DNA from: Crossiella sp. S99.2 | Lineage (GTDB): Bacteria; Actinomycetota; Actinomycetes; Mycobacteriales; Pseudonocardiaceae | Reading direction: 5' to 3' | Length of the DNA: 64,000 bases | NCBI RefSeq assembly: GCF_023094165.1 | Contig: NZ_JALMDK010000006.1 | Location: forward strand, 62,001-126,000 | Shown: in pieces, positions 35,526 through 43,122 of the stretch | How the letters are laid out: each line of letters begins with the position of its first letter | Numbering within the stretch: the stretch's first letter is position 1 | Made by a program: the position numbers and the translations under genes | Notes under the pieces: model-generated | Databases searched by the model: none | Told to the model about the DNA's origin: nothing | What the model saw: the letters and a program-made list of their open reading frames with translations, nothing else

Positions 35526-36560
35526 TCACGGGACCGGCTCCCAGACTGGGCGGAGGTCCTCGGCCAGGGTGCCTGCCGCCATCCGGTCGGAGAGGCGGGG
35601 GAGGCGGGTGAAGGTGCGCTGGAAGCTCTCCTGGGTGAGGCCGAATTTCCGGTAGGCGTCCGCCAGTTCCGCCGCCCCGCCCAGCACAGTCCACTGTGGA
35701 CGGTACTCGGGCAGCGCCTCGGTGATCTTGGCGAAGTCGACCCGGTAGGAGCGCGGGTCGTTGCCGGCCTCGCCGGTGATCAGCAGTTCCGCGCCGGGCA
35801 CCGCGGCCACCACCGATTCGGCGATCTGGGCCACGGTGAGGTTGTTCTCCACCATGCCCACGTTGAACGCCTGGCAGTGCACGGTCTCGGCGGGCGCGTG
35901 CAGGGCGGCCAGGAAGGCCGCGGCGATGTCGGCGGCGTGCACCAGCGGCCGCCAGGGCGTGCCGTCGGAAAGCACCCGGACCTGGCCGGTGAGGATGGCG
36001 TGCCCGACCAGGTTGTTGAGCACGATGTCCGCGCGCAGCCGCGGCGAGAAGCCGAAGGCGGTGGCGTTGCGCAGGAACACCGGGCTGAACCCGGACCCGG
36101 CCAGGTTGACCAGGTCGTCCTCCACCCGCACCTTGCTCTCCGCGTACGGGGTGACCGGCCGCAGCGGCGCGTTCTCCCCGACCAGCTCCTCCCCGGCCGC
36201 GCCGTAGACCGAGCAGGTGGAGGCGTAGAGGAACCGGCTGACCCCGGCGTCCTTGGCCAGCCGGGCCAGTCGCACCGAGGCGGCGTGGTTGATGTCGTAG
36301 GTCAGGCCGGGGTCCAGCGAGCCGAGCGGGTCGTTGGACAACGCGGCCAGGTGGATCACCGCGTCGAAGCCTGCGACGTGGTCGGCGGTGACATCGCGCA
36401 GGTCGACGAGGTGGCCGTCCGGATCGGCGGGCTCGGGGCCGAGCACGCAGTCGGCGAACAGACCGGAGTCCAGGCCGTGCACCTGGTGCCCGGCCGCGAT
36501 CAGCGCCGGGGCCATGACACTGCCCAGGTAGCCCTGATGCCCGGTGAGCAGCACCCGCAT
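35526..36560 (-). CDS. NAD-dependent epimerase/dehydratase (extended SDR)
   Basis: A 344-residue nucleotide-sugar enzyme. GHQGYLGS (residues 7-14) is the Rossmann loop, LYASTCSVYG holds the catalytic Ser/Thr and Y139-x3-K143 in PYAESK completes the triad. LSDGTPWRPLVHAADIAAAF is the usual substrate and cofactor segment. The genes before it (PIG-L, cytidylyltransferase, C-methyltransferase) point to a modified hexose. It may be an epimerase, reductase or dehydratase; the sequence alone does not decide. Confidence 0.88.
   Translation of the reverse strand: MRVLLTGHQGYLGSVMAPALIAAGHQVHGLDSGLFADCVLGPEPADPDGHLVDLRDVTADHVAGFDAVIHLAALSNDPLGSLDPGLTYDINHAASVRLARLAKDAGVSRFLYASTCSVYGAAGEELVGENAPLRPVTPYAESKVRVEDDLVNLAGSGFSPVFLRNATAFGFSPRLRADIVLNNLVGHAILTGQVRVLSDGTPWRPLVHAADIAAAFLAALHAPAETVHCQAFNVGMVENNLTVAQIAESVVAAVPGAELLITGEAGNDPRSYRVDFAKITEALPEYRPQWTVLGGAAELADAYRKFGLTQESFQRTFTRLPRLSDRMAAGTLAEDLRPVWEPVP
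35689..35701 (+). repeat. Oriented quasi-palindrome GTCCACTGTGGAC, copy 5
   Basis: Exact 13-mer inside the minus-strand SDR gene; central T on the plus strand. No exact copy was seen between 36 and 64 kb. Confidence 0.6.
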
Positions 36561-36565
36561 GGATC

Positions 36566-37219
36566 TCACCCTTCTGTGTCCAGCCGGAGCTGGATCTTGT
36601 CCGTGTGGAAGGCCTCCGCGTACCGGGCGCGGGTCTGCACGCCGCGGATCCGGGCGAGGCCGAGGAAGGTCTCCCGGTCGAACCAGTCCTTCGCCCGCTG
36701 CGACGGGTAGTGCTCGTCCAGCAGCGCGGCTTTCGCCTGCGCGACGTCGGGTTCGAGTGGCTGGAAGACGGTGGGCTGGGCGAGGTCGCTCTCCCACTTG
36801 AGGATCTCGTAGCCCAGGCGGAGCTGGTCCCGGAAGACCTGGGGAACCAGCTCGGCCAGGGCCCGGTGGTCCTGGTGCACATCGTGCGGGGCCGGGGCGA
36901 AGACCAGCTGGGCCTCGACCCGGTCCCGGAAGGCGGCCAGCTCGTCCTTGGCCCGGCCCCAGTGCTGGGGCACCCGGCCGTCCGGCAGGTCGAGCACGGT
37001 CACCTCTAGGTCGGCGCCGGGGCAGAACGCGGCCAGCGCGGCGCGTTCCTCGTCCTCGCGTTTGCTGCCCGCGCCGGTGAGCACGAGCGCGCGCACTCGT
37101 TGCCCCGGCCGGGCCGCGCACAGCGACAGCAGCGTGCCGCCGCAGCCGATGGCGATGTCGTCGCAGTGCGCGCCGAGCACCACCACGGGCGCGGATCCGG
37201 CCGGGGACAACGAGAGCAC
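36566..37219 (-). CDS. PIG-L/LmbE family deacetylase
   Basis: A 217-residue zinc deacetylase. GAHCDDIAIGCGG gives the H18/D21 zinc and base residues, and PHDVHQDHRALAEL holds the third zinc ligand. Members remove N-acetyl groups from GlcNAc-type sugars, so this gene suggests that a free amine is made on a sugar in this pathway. The start is GTG at 37219, one nt after the cytidylyltransferase stop. Confidence 0.9.
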   Translation of the reverse strand: MLSLSPAGSAPVVVLGAHCDDIAIGCGGTLLSLCAARPGQRVRALVLTGAGSKREDEERAALAAFCPGADLEVTVLDLPDGRVPQHWGRAKDELAAFRDRVEAQLVFAPAPHDVHQDHRALAELVPQVFRDQLRLGYEILKWESDLAQPTVFQPLEPDVAQAKAALLDEHYPSQRAKDWFDRETFLGLARIRGVQTRARYAEAFHTDKIQLRLDTEG

Positions 37220-37220
37220 C

Positions 37221-38054
37221 TCACACCCCGCTTAGCCGGAGCACCTTGGCCACGGGCGCGGAGTCCACGGCGGCCGCGGACTCCTGTTCCCACAACATCC
37301 ACGGCCGGTCACCGGCCTGGTACCCCTGTTCGAGTGCGACCCGTTCCTTGACCGTGTCGGCGGGCTGCCAGAAACCGCGGTACGGGTAGGCCAGCAACTT
37401 GCCCTGTTTGGCCAGCGCGCCGCAGCCGTCCTCGACCAGGTCCCCGTTTTCCGGGATGTGCTCGAAAACCTCCGGGCGGAGCACGAAGAAGCCGCCGTTC
37501 TCCCACAGCGGCAGGCTGCTCACCGGGGTGATCCCGGCGACCTTGCCGTTCTCGCCCAGGTCCACGCAGTGGAAGGAGGACTGCGGCGGCACCACCATCA
37601 TCGAGGCCGAGGCGCCGCTGACGCTGAACCGGCGGACCATCTCGTCCAGCGGGGCGTCGGTGAGCACGTCGGCGTAGTTGGCCAGGAACATCTCCTCGCC
37701 CTCGACCAGGTGGTGTACCCGCCGGAGCCGCTCGCCAATCGGCGAGTTCTGGCCGGTCTGGGCGAAGGTGATGGTCCAGTCGCTGATGTCGGTGGAGAGC
37801 AGCTCGACCTTGCCGTTGCGCAGCACAAAATCGTTGGACGTGGTTTCGGCGTAGTTCAGGAAGAAATCCTTGATGTACTGCGCGCCGTATCCCAGGCACA
37901 GAATGAAGTCCTTGTGCCCGAAATGCGCGTAGTACCGCATCACATGCCAGAGCAACGGCCTTGGGCCAACCGGGTGCATCGGCTTGGGCAGATCGTCGGC
38001 AGAACCGTTGCGCATGCGCATGCCGTAACCACCGCAGAACAGCACTACCTTCAT
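37221..38054 (-). CDS. Glucose-1-phosphate cytidylyltransferase-like nucleotidyltransferase
   Basis: A 277-residue sugar nucleotidyltransferase closest in pattern to RfbF, which makes CDP-glucose from CTP and glucose-1-phosphate. VVLFCGGYGMRMR and LPKPMHPVGPRPLLWHVM are the nucleotide-binding loop and the sugar-phosphate Lys region. ILCLGYGAQYIKDFF, FLANYADVLTDAPLDEM (metal Asp) and WENGGFFVLRPEVF follow. No CDP-glucose 4,6-dehydratase lies in the window. Its ATG overlaps the methyltransferase stop (ATGA). Confidence 0.88.
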   Translation of the reverse strand: MKVVLFCGGYGMRMRNGSADDLPKPMHPVGPRPLLWHVMRYYAHFGHKDFILCLGYGAQYIKDFFLNYAETTSNDFVLRNGKVELLSTDISDWTITFAQTGQNSPIGERLRRVHHLVEGEEMFLANYADVLTDAPLDEMVRRFSVSGASASMMVVPPQSSFHCVDLGENGKVAGITPVSSLPLWENGGFFVLRPEVFEHIPENGDLVEDGCGALAKQGKLLAYPYRGFWQPADTVKERVALEQGYQAGDRPWMLWEQESAAAVDSAPVAKVLRLSGV

Positions 38055-39316
38055 GGGTTCACCTCATTGTGTCCGTCGGTCGTGCCTGCGGCGGGATCGA
38101 CTATCGAGAGTCGCGGAATGGGAAAAACGAGACGACCGCCCCATTCCGCCACACCGCGGAGTTGTTCGGTCAACTCGGCGCGCAGGTTCCACGGCAGCAC
38201 CAGCACGTAGTCCGGCCGGTCCGCCTCGATGCGCTCCACCGGCAGCACCGGGATCCGGGTGCCGGGGGTGAATCGCCCGTGCTTGTACGGGTTGCGGTCC
38301 ACGGTGTAGCGGAGCAGATCGGGCCGGATGCCGCAGTGGTTGAGCAAGGTGTTGCCCTTGCCGGGCGCGCCGTAGCCGACCACGGTCTTGCCCGCCTCGG
38401 CCGCGTCGAGCAGGAAGCGCAGCAGATCGCGGCGCACCCGCCCGACCTGCCTGGCGAACTCGCCGTACCCGGCCACGGTGTGCAGCCCCGCCGCGGCCTC
38501 TTCGTCGAGGATCGCGGCGACCCGGGGGCCGGGTTCCCCGGCGATCTCGCTGGGCCGCGCCCACAGCCGGATGGACCCGCCGTGGGTGGGCAGCAGCTCG
38601 ACGTCGACCAGGGTCAGCCCGCCGCCGGCCAGCGCGCGCTGGGCCGAGGCGACGGTGTAGTACTGGAAGTGCTCGTGGTAGATCGTGTCGTACTGGGTGA
38701 GCTGGACCAGCGTGAGCAGGTGCTGGACCTCGATGGAGACCCAGCCGTCCTCGGCCACCAGCGCCCGCAGGCCCTGGCTGAAGCCGAGCACGTCCGGGAT
38801 GTGTGCGTAGACGTTGTTGGCCACCACCAGGTCGGCCGGCCCGTGTTCGGCGCGCACCTTCGCCCCGGTCTCCGGGGAGAGGAACTCGGTCACGGTGGGC
38901 ACGCCCTTGGCCCTGGCCGCCTCGCCCACGTTCACCGAGGGCTCCACGCCCAGGCAACGGATGCCTTGGGCCACAACGTGTTGCAGCAGGTAGCCATCGT
39001 TGCTGGCCACCTCCACCACGAAGGAGTCACCGCCGAGTCCGAGGCGCTGGGCCGCCTCGGTCACGAACTTCTCCGCGTGCGCCACCCAGGAGGTGGAGAA
39101 AGAGGAGAAGTAGGCGTACTCGGTGAAGGTCTCCTCCGGCGTGATCAGCGGCGGCAGCTGCGCGAGCAGGCAGTCCGCGCACACCCGCAGGTGCAGCGGA
39201 TAGGTCTGCTCGGGCAGATCGAGTTCCGCGGCGGTGAGGAAGTGCTCACACGGCGGGCTCGCGCCCAGATCGACCACGCTGTGCAGCGCGGCGGAGCCGC
39301 ACAGTCGGCAGGTCAT
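38051..39316 (-). CDS. NDP-sugar C-methyltransferase-like protein (class I, SAM-dependent)
   Basis: A 421-residue three-domain enzyme of the TylC/NovU type. The N-terminal zinc-binding part has C3-x2-C6 (MTCRLCG), CEHF and CADCLLAQ. The core has an intact SAM loop, VVEVASNDGYLLQHV, followed by GVEPS and ANNVYAHIPD. The C-terminal domain holds TVVGYGAPGKGNTLLNHCG. Such enzymes add a methyl at C-3 of a keto sugar. The ATG overlaps the glycosylphosphotransferase stop (TGATG). Confidence 0.9.
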   Translation of the reverse strand: MTCRLCGSAALHSVVDLGASPPCEHFLTAAELDLPEQTYPLHLRVCADCLLAQLPPLITPEETFTEYAYFSSFSTSWVAHAEKFVTEAAQRLGLGGDSFVVEVASNDGYLLQHVVAQGIRCLGVEPSVNVGEAARAKGVPTVTEFLSPETGAKVRAEHGPADLVVANNVYAHIPDVLGFSQGLRALVAEDGWVSIEVQHLLTLVQLTQYDTIYHEHFQYYTVASAQRALAGGGLTLVDVELLPTHGGSIRLWARPSEIAGEPGPRVAAILDEEAAAGLHTVAGYGEFARQVGRVRRDLLRFLLDAAEAGKTVVGYGAPGKGNTLLNHCGIRPDLLRYTVDRNPYKHGRFTPGTRIPVLPVERIEADRPDYVLVLPWNLRAELTEQLRGVAEWGGRLVFPIPRLSIVDPAAGTTDGHNEVNP

Positions 39317-40803
39317 CAGTAAGCACCCCGCCCACCGACGACCGCCGAGGCGGTCTTCCACAGGATCACCAGGTCCATGAACAACGACCAACTCTCCACA
39401 TAACGCAGGTCAAGCCGCACCGACTCCTCCCATGACAGGTCGCTGCGCCCGCTGACCTGCCACAACCCGGTGAGTCCCGGTTTGACGAGCAGGCGCCTGC
39501 GCGCGTCGGGGCCGTAGCGGGCGACCTCCTCCGGCAGCGGCGGGCGCGGACCGACCAGGGACATCGAGCCGGCGAGCACGTTGAAGATCTGCGGCAGCTC
39601 GTCCATCGAGTAACGCCGCAGCACCGCGCCGACCCTGGTCACCCTGGGGTCGCGGCGCATTTTGAACAGCGGTCCGGCGGCCTGGTTGGCCCCGGCCAGT
39701 TCGGCCTTGCGGTGGTGCGCGTCCGGCACCATGGACCGGAACTTGAGCATGGTGAACATCCGCCCGTCCCGGCCCACCCGCGACTGCCGGTAGAGGACAG
39801 GGCCGCGGCTGGTGGTCTTGATCGCCAGCGCGATGACCAGGAACGCCGGGCTGAGCAGCACGGCCAGCAGCAGCGCGGACAACCGGTCCACCACCGCCTT
39901 GACCAGCCAGCCCGCTCCGCTGAAGGTGGGCGCGCTGACCCAGAGCATGGTCAGCCCGAACACCGGGGCCACGTGCAGCCGCGGTCCGGCGATCTCCACC
40001 AGCGAGGGCGCCACGACCAGTTCGGCCGTGCTGCCCTCCAGTTCCCAGGCCAGTCGCTGCAACCGGGCCGGGGTCCAGTCGGTGGACCCGGCCACGGCCA
40101 CCATCCGGTAGCCGCCCAGCCGGACCCGGTCGACCAGGTCGTCCAGGTCGCCGACCACCGGCACGCCGGCGATCTCCCCTGGCACCCGGCGGCCGTAGCC
40201 CGCCCCGTGCGGGGTGCAGACGGCTTCCACCCGCCAGCCCAGGTGTGAGTCCTTGCGGGTGCGTTCGATCAGGTCGCGCACTGCCTCCGGACTACCGGCG
40301 GCCAGCACCGGCAGCAGGCAGCTGCCGATCCGGCGGCGCCGGTGCAGCACCCGGCGCAGCAGGTAACGCACCGGGATGGCGATCCCGGCGAAGGCGGGCA
40401 GCGCGGCGAAGACCCAGCCACGCAGTCCCTGGATGTCGGTCGCCAGCGCGACCAGCGCCAGGGCGACCATACCGGTGAGCGCGGCGCGCCCGACCCGGCG
40501 GAACTCCTCGGGGCCCTGTCCCAGCACCCGTGGATCCCAGGCCCGGCTCAGCGGCAGCGCCAGCAGCGCCGTCGCCCCGGTGGCCAGTCCCAGCATCAGG
40601 GCCAGGCGGCCACTGCCGGCCGCCTCGGTTGTCTTGAACACGCCGACCGCCACCACCGCGCAAACGATGGTCAGCAGGTCTCCCACCACGACAGCCAGTT
40701 GGTAACGCAGCTCCCACCCTGCGAAAACCTTCCGGGCCTGTAACGCGGGGGCCTCGGTTGCCGATAATTTCTTCTCTCCCGTTTGCCACAAAGCGGCTCG
40801 CAC
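39316..40803 (-). CDS. Polyprenyl glycosylphosphotransferase (initiating enzyme of the glycan)
   Basis: Starts repeat-unit assembly by moving a sugar-1-phosphate to undecaprenyl phosphate. The 495-residue protein has four N-terminal helices, a CoA-binding-like loop domain, a fifth helix (VDRLSALLLAVLLSPAFLVIALAI) and the WbaP-type catalytic domain. The latter shows RQSRVGRDGRMFTMLKFRSM, RYSMDELPQIFNVLAGSMSLVGPRP and LTGLWQVSGRSDLSWEE. The start is GTG with GAGGTG 6 nt upstream. It is the first gene of the minus-strand glycan operon. Confidence 0.93.
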   Translation of the reverse strand: MRAALWQTGEKKLSATEAPALQARKVFAGWELRYQLAVVVGDLLTIVCAVVAVGVFKTTEAAGSGRLALMLGLATGATALLALPLSRAWDPRVLGQGPEEFRRVGRAALTGMVALALVALATDIQGLRGWVFAALPAFAGIAIPVRYLLRRVLHRRRRIGSCLLPVLAAGSPEAVRDLIERTRKDSHLGWRVEAVCTPHGAGYGRRVPGEIAGVPVVGDLDDLVDRVRLGGYRMVAVAGSTDWTPARLQRLAWELEGSTAELVVAPSLVEIAGPRLHVAPVFGLTMLWVSAPTFSGAGWLVKAVVDRLSALLLAVLLSPAFLVIALAIKTTSRGPVLYRQSRVGRDGRMFTMLKFRSMVPDAHHRKAELAGANQAAGPLFKMRRDPRVTRVGAVLRRYSMDELPQIFNVLAGSMSLVGPRPPLPEEVARYGPDARRRLLVKPGLTGLWQVSGRSDLSWEESVRLDLRYVESWSLFMDLVILWKTASAVVGGRGAY

Positions 40804-41133
40804 TTATTCACCTCGCGGTAACGCCACCGTTTTTTGGGCATAGGAGAGCCACGATTGTTACCTAATCCCCCGTGACCAGGTAACGGTCAACGCCTGCCTG
40901 TCGGAGACTTACCGAAAGCCGCCTGGCCGCGCCCAGGCTGAAGCTTCTGTCACCGTAGATTCCGCGCTGCGTGAAACTCCCCCGTCCCGAACGGAAGGTA
41001 GTCGACGGCAAAAACAGACAAAAATCGTCCGAACGGGGGACGCAACTGACCGGTAGTCAGCTTTTACTCCATTTGGTCTAGAGAATGACGCCTAATGGCC
41101 TATTTACCTAGCTTCCGTTTGGCCCCTCTGAGA
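40804..41133 (-). promoter_or_regulatory. 330-bp promoter region of the glycan operon
   Basis: The longest gene-free stretch of the window and clearly lower in GC. On the minus strand TTGACC (40884-40889) with AT-rich sequence about 20 nt downstream is a candidate promoter. GGTAAC or its complement occurs at 40817-40822, 40857-40862 and 40879-40884, and TGACC/GGTCA (40873-40877, 40885-40889) forms an overlapping inverted repeat. The rest includes short A runs (gcaaaaacagacaaaaatcg) and no frame with a ribosome binding site. Confidence 0.6.
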
Positions 41134-41880
41134 TCACTCGGAGACATCGGCCACAGCGGACTCGTTACGACTCGGTGACCTCATTTCACCCGCCCGAGGG
41201 ACACTCGGCTGCGGCCTCAAGTCGGTCGGCGGGCGGGCCGCCGGGATGGTGGGCCGGGACGGGTCGGGCCGGGCGGGCTTGGTCAGGTAGGGCCGCAACA
41301 GCCGGGTGAGCGCCAAACCGGGCGCCAGCAACGGAACCATGCCCGAAAGGGCAGCCGCGACGGCGCCGGCGGTCAGCACGTCCAGGGGCAGCAGCCGGGG
41401 CCGCCGGTCGACCAGCTTGCCGCGGTTGGGCAGGGCGCACAGCGCGAGCAGCGCGATGAATCCGGCGAGCACGCCCACCGCTCTGGAGATGGCCGGCTGG
41501 TAGCCCAGTCCTTCGGCCGCGGCCATCACCACCAGCCAGCCGGCCAGCGCGGGCAGCTGGGCGCGTTCGGTGGTGGCCGCCCAGAGCAGTCCGGCCACCC
41601 AGGCCGCCGCGGTGAGCACGCCGGTGTGCGCCGGATCGCGCAGCCAGGCGCCGACCACGTCCAGCCAGTCGGTGGCGCCCGGACCGAAGCGGGCCAGCAC
41701 CGCCCGGGGCGCGTCCAGGGGGGTGAACACCGCGCCGGTGGTGGTGAACTGGGCGCCGACCCAGACCAGCACCCACAGCGAGATGGGGAAGGCCAGCACC
41801 AGCTGCCAGCGCGGCCGGGTGACCGCCGCCGCCCAGGCACCGGGGAGTTCACGCCACCTCGACCACACCACAGCAGCCAC
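41134..41880 (-). CDS. Multi-spanning membrane protein of unknown function
   Basis: A 248-residue protein with about five hydrophobic helices (LVLAFPISLWVLVWVGAQF, GVLTAAAWVAGLLWA, LPALAGWLVVMAAAEGL, AVGVLAGFIALLALCAL, LLPLDVLTAGAVAAALSGMV) and a Pro/Arg-rich cytosolic tail. The GTG at 41880 has AGGA 8 nt upstream; a longer start would run into the divergent marR promoter. It may be a PAP2/undecaprenyl-related helper by location, but no motif supports that. Confidence 0.65.
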   Translation of the reverse strand: MAAVVWSRWRELPGAWAAAVTRPRWQLVLAFPISLWVLVWVGAQFTTTGAVFTPLDAPRAVLARFGPGATDWLDVVGAWLRDPAHTGVLTAAAWVAGLLWAATTERAQLPALAGWLVVMAAAEGLGYQPAISRAVGVLAGFIALLALCALPNRGKLVDRRPRLLPLDVLTAGAVAAALSGMVPLLAPGLALTRLLRPYLTKPARPDPSRPTIPAARPPTDLRPQPSVPRAGEMRSPSRNESAVADVSE

Positions 41881-41986
41881 GGATCGATCCTGGTGCGCTC
41901 GCGTTCGGTGAGCAACCCACGACAGAGCGCGGTCGGTGGAAAATCGTTCAACCGGGGAATTGTTGCCCCGGCAGTAGAGTGCCCCC

Positions 41987-42472
41987 ATGCACCACGGCGG
42001 CTATCCCCAGGGCGGCAGCTCGGCGTTCCTGCTGGCGCAGCTCGGGTTCGCCGCGGCCCGGCGCTTCGCCGAGCGGCTGGCCCCGCTGGACCTGGAACCC
42101 CGGCACGTGGGGCTGCTGCGGATGGTCGCCGGGGCCGAAGGCCAGTCCCAGCAGGCCATCGGCGAGCGGATGCGGATCGCGCCCAGCCGGATGGTCGCCT
42201 TCGTCGACGACCTGGAACACCGCGGCCTGGTGCAGCGCAGGCGCAACCCGGCCGACCGCCGCGCCTACGCCCTGCACCTGACCGACCGCGGCCGCGAACT
42301 GCTGGAGACCGCCCTGGCGGAGGCCGCCACCCACGACGCGGAGGTCACCGCCCCGCTGACCGAGGACGAGCGGACCCGGCTGCACGAGCTGCTGACCAAG
42401 CTGGCCGGCGCGCAGGACCTGGAGCAACACCGGTTCCCCGGCGGGCACCCGCGCGCCACCCGCGAGTGCTGA
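41987..42472 (+). CDS. MarR-family transcriptional regulator
   Basis: A 161-residue winged-helix regulator. SQQAIGERMRIAPSRMVAFVDDLEHRGLVQRRRNPADRRAYALHLTDRG contains the recognition helix and the wing with its DRR motif. It is first in a MarR-TetR-MFS run with gaps of 16 and 10 nt, so it probably controls efflux in response to a small aromatic ligand. Confidence 0.92.
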   Translation: MHHGGYPQGGSSAFLLAQLGFAAARRFAERLAPLDLEPRHVGLLRMVAGAEGQSQQAIGERMRIAPSRMVAFVDDLEHRGLVQRRRNPADRRAYALHLTDRGRELLETALAEAATHDAEVTAPLTEDERTRLHELLTKLAGAQDLEQHRFPGGHPRATREC

Positions 42473-42488
42473 GCGGCGAGGAGGAGCA

Positions 42489-43112
42489 GTGACAGGCTCG
42501 CGGAAGAAGGTCCCGCTCAGCGATCCGGACCGGTACCGGGAGGTGCTGTCCGCGGCCCGCTCGGTACTGGCCGAGGTCGGCTACGAACGCTTCAACATGG
42601 ACCTGGTCGCCCGCCGCGTGCAGGCCAGCAAGGCCACCCTGTACCAGCGCTGGCCGTCCAAGGCCGCGCTGATCATCGACGCCATCCACACCTACCGGGC
42701 CCGCCCGGAATGCCCGGACACCGGCTCGCTGGTGGAGGACTTCCGGGTGCTGGGCCGGCTGGCCGTCGCGCAGAGCAACGCCGACACCCGCGGCCTGGTG
42801 ATCGGCCTGCTGGAGGGCAGCCGCCGGGACGAGGAACTGGCCCGGCTGTACCTGGAACGCATGCAACAGTCCGGCCCGGACCTGGCCGACCTGGTGGTCC
42901 GCCGCGCCGAGGCCCGCGGCGAACTGGCTCCTGGCGTGGACCCGGAGATACTCCGCGACCTGGTGGGCGCGCTGTACCTGTTCCAGTTGCTGGTGCGCGG
43001 GGTGCCACCGGACGACGCGCTCATCGATCGGGTGGCCGACGGATTGATCGCCCCGCTTTCCACCGAACGAGCGATCTCCGCCGCCCAGCAGACCCCCGGG
43101 GCCGCGCCCTAG
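42489..43112 (+). CDS. TetR-family transcriptional regulator
   Basis: A 207-residue repressor-type protein. The N-terminal helix-turn-helix is ARSVLAEVGYERFNMDLVARRVQASKATLYQRWPSKAALI; the C-terminal part is the TetR_C_16-like ligand domain. GTG start with GAGGAG upstream. It lies between the MarR gene and the transporter, 10 nt before the latter. Confidence 0.92.
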   Translation: MTGSRKKVPLSDPDRYREVLSAARSVLAEVGYERFNMDLVARRVQASKATLYQRWPSKAALIIDAIHTYRARPECPDTGSLVEDFRVLGRLAVAQSNADTRGLVIGLLEGSRRDEELARLYLERMQQSGPDLADLVVRRAEARGELAPGVDPEILRDLVGALYLFQLLVRGVPPDDALIDRVADGLIAPLSTERAISAAQQTPGAAP

Positions 43113-43122
43113 GTTCCGAGGT

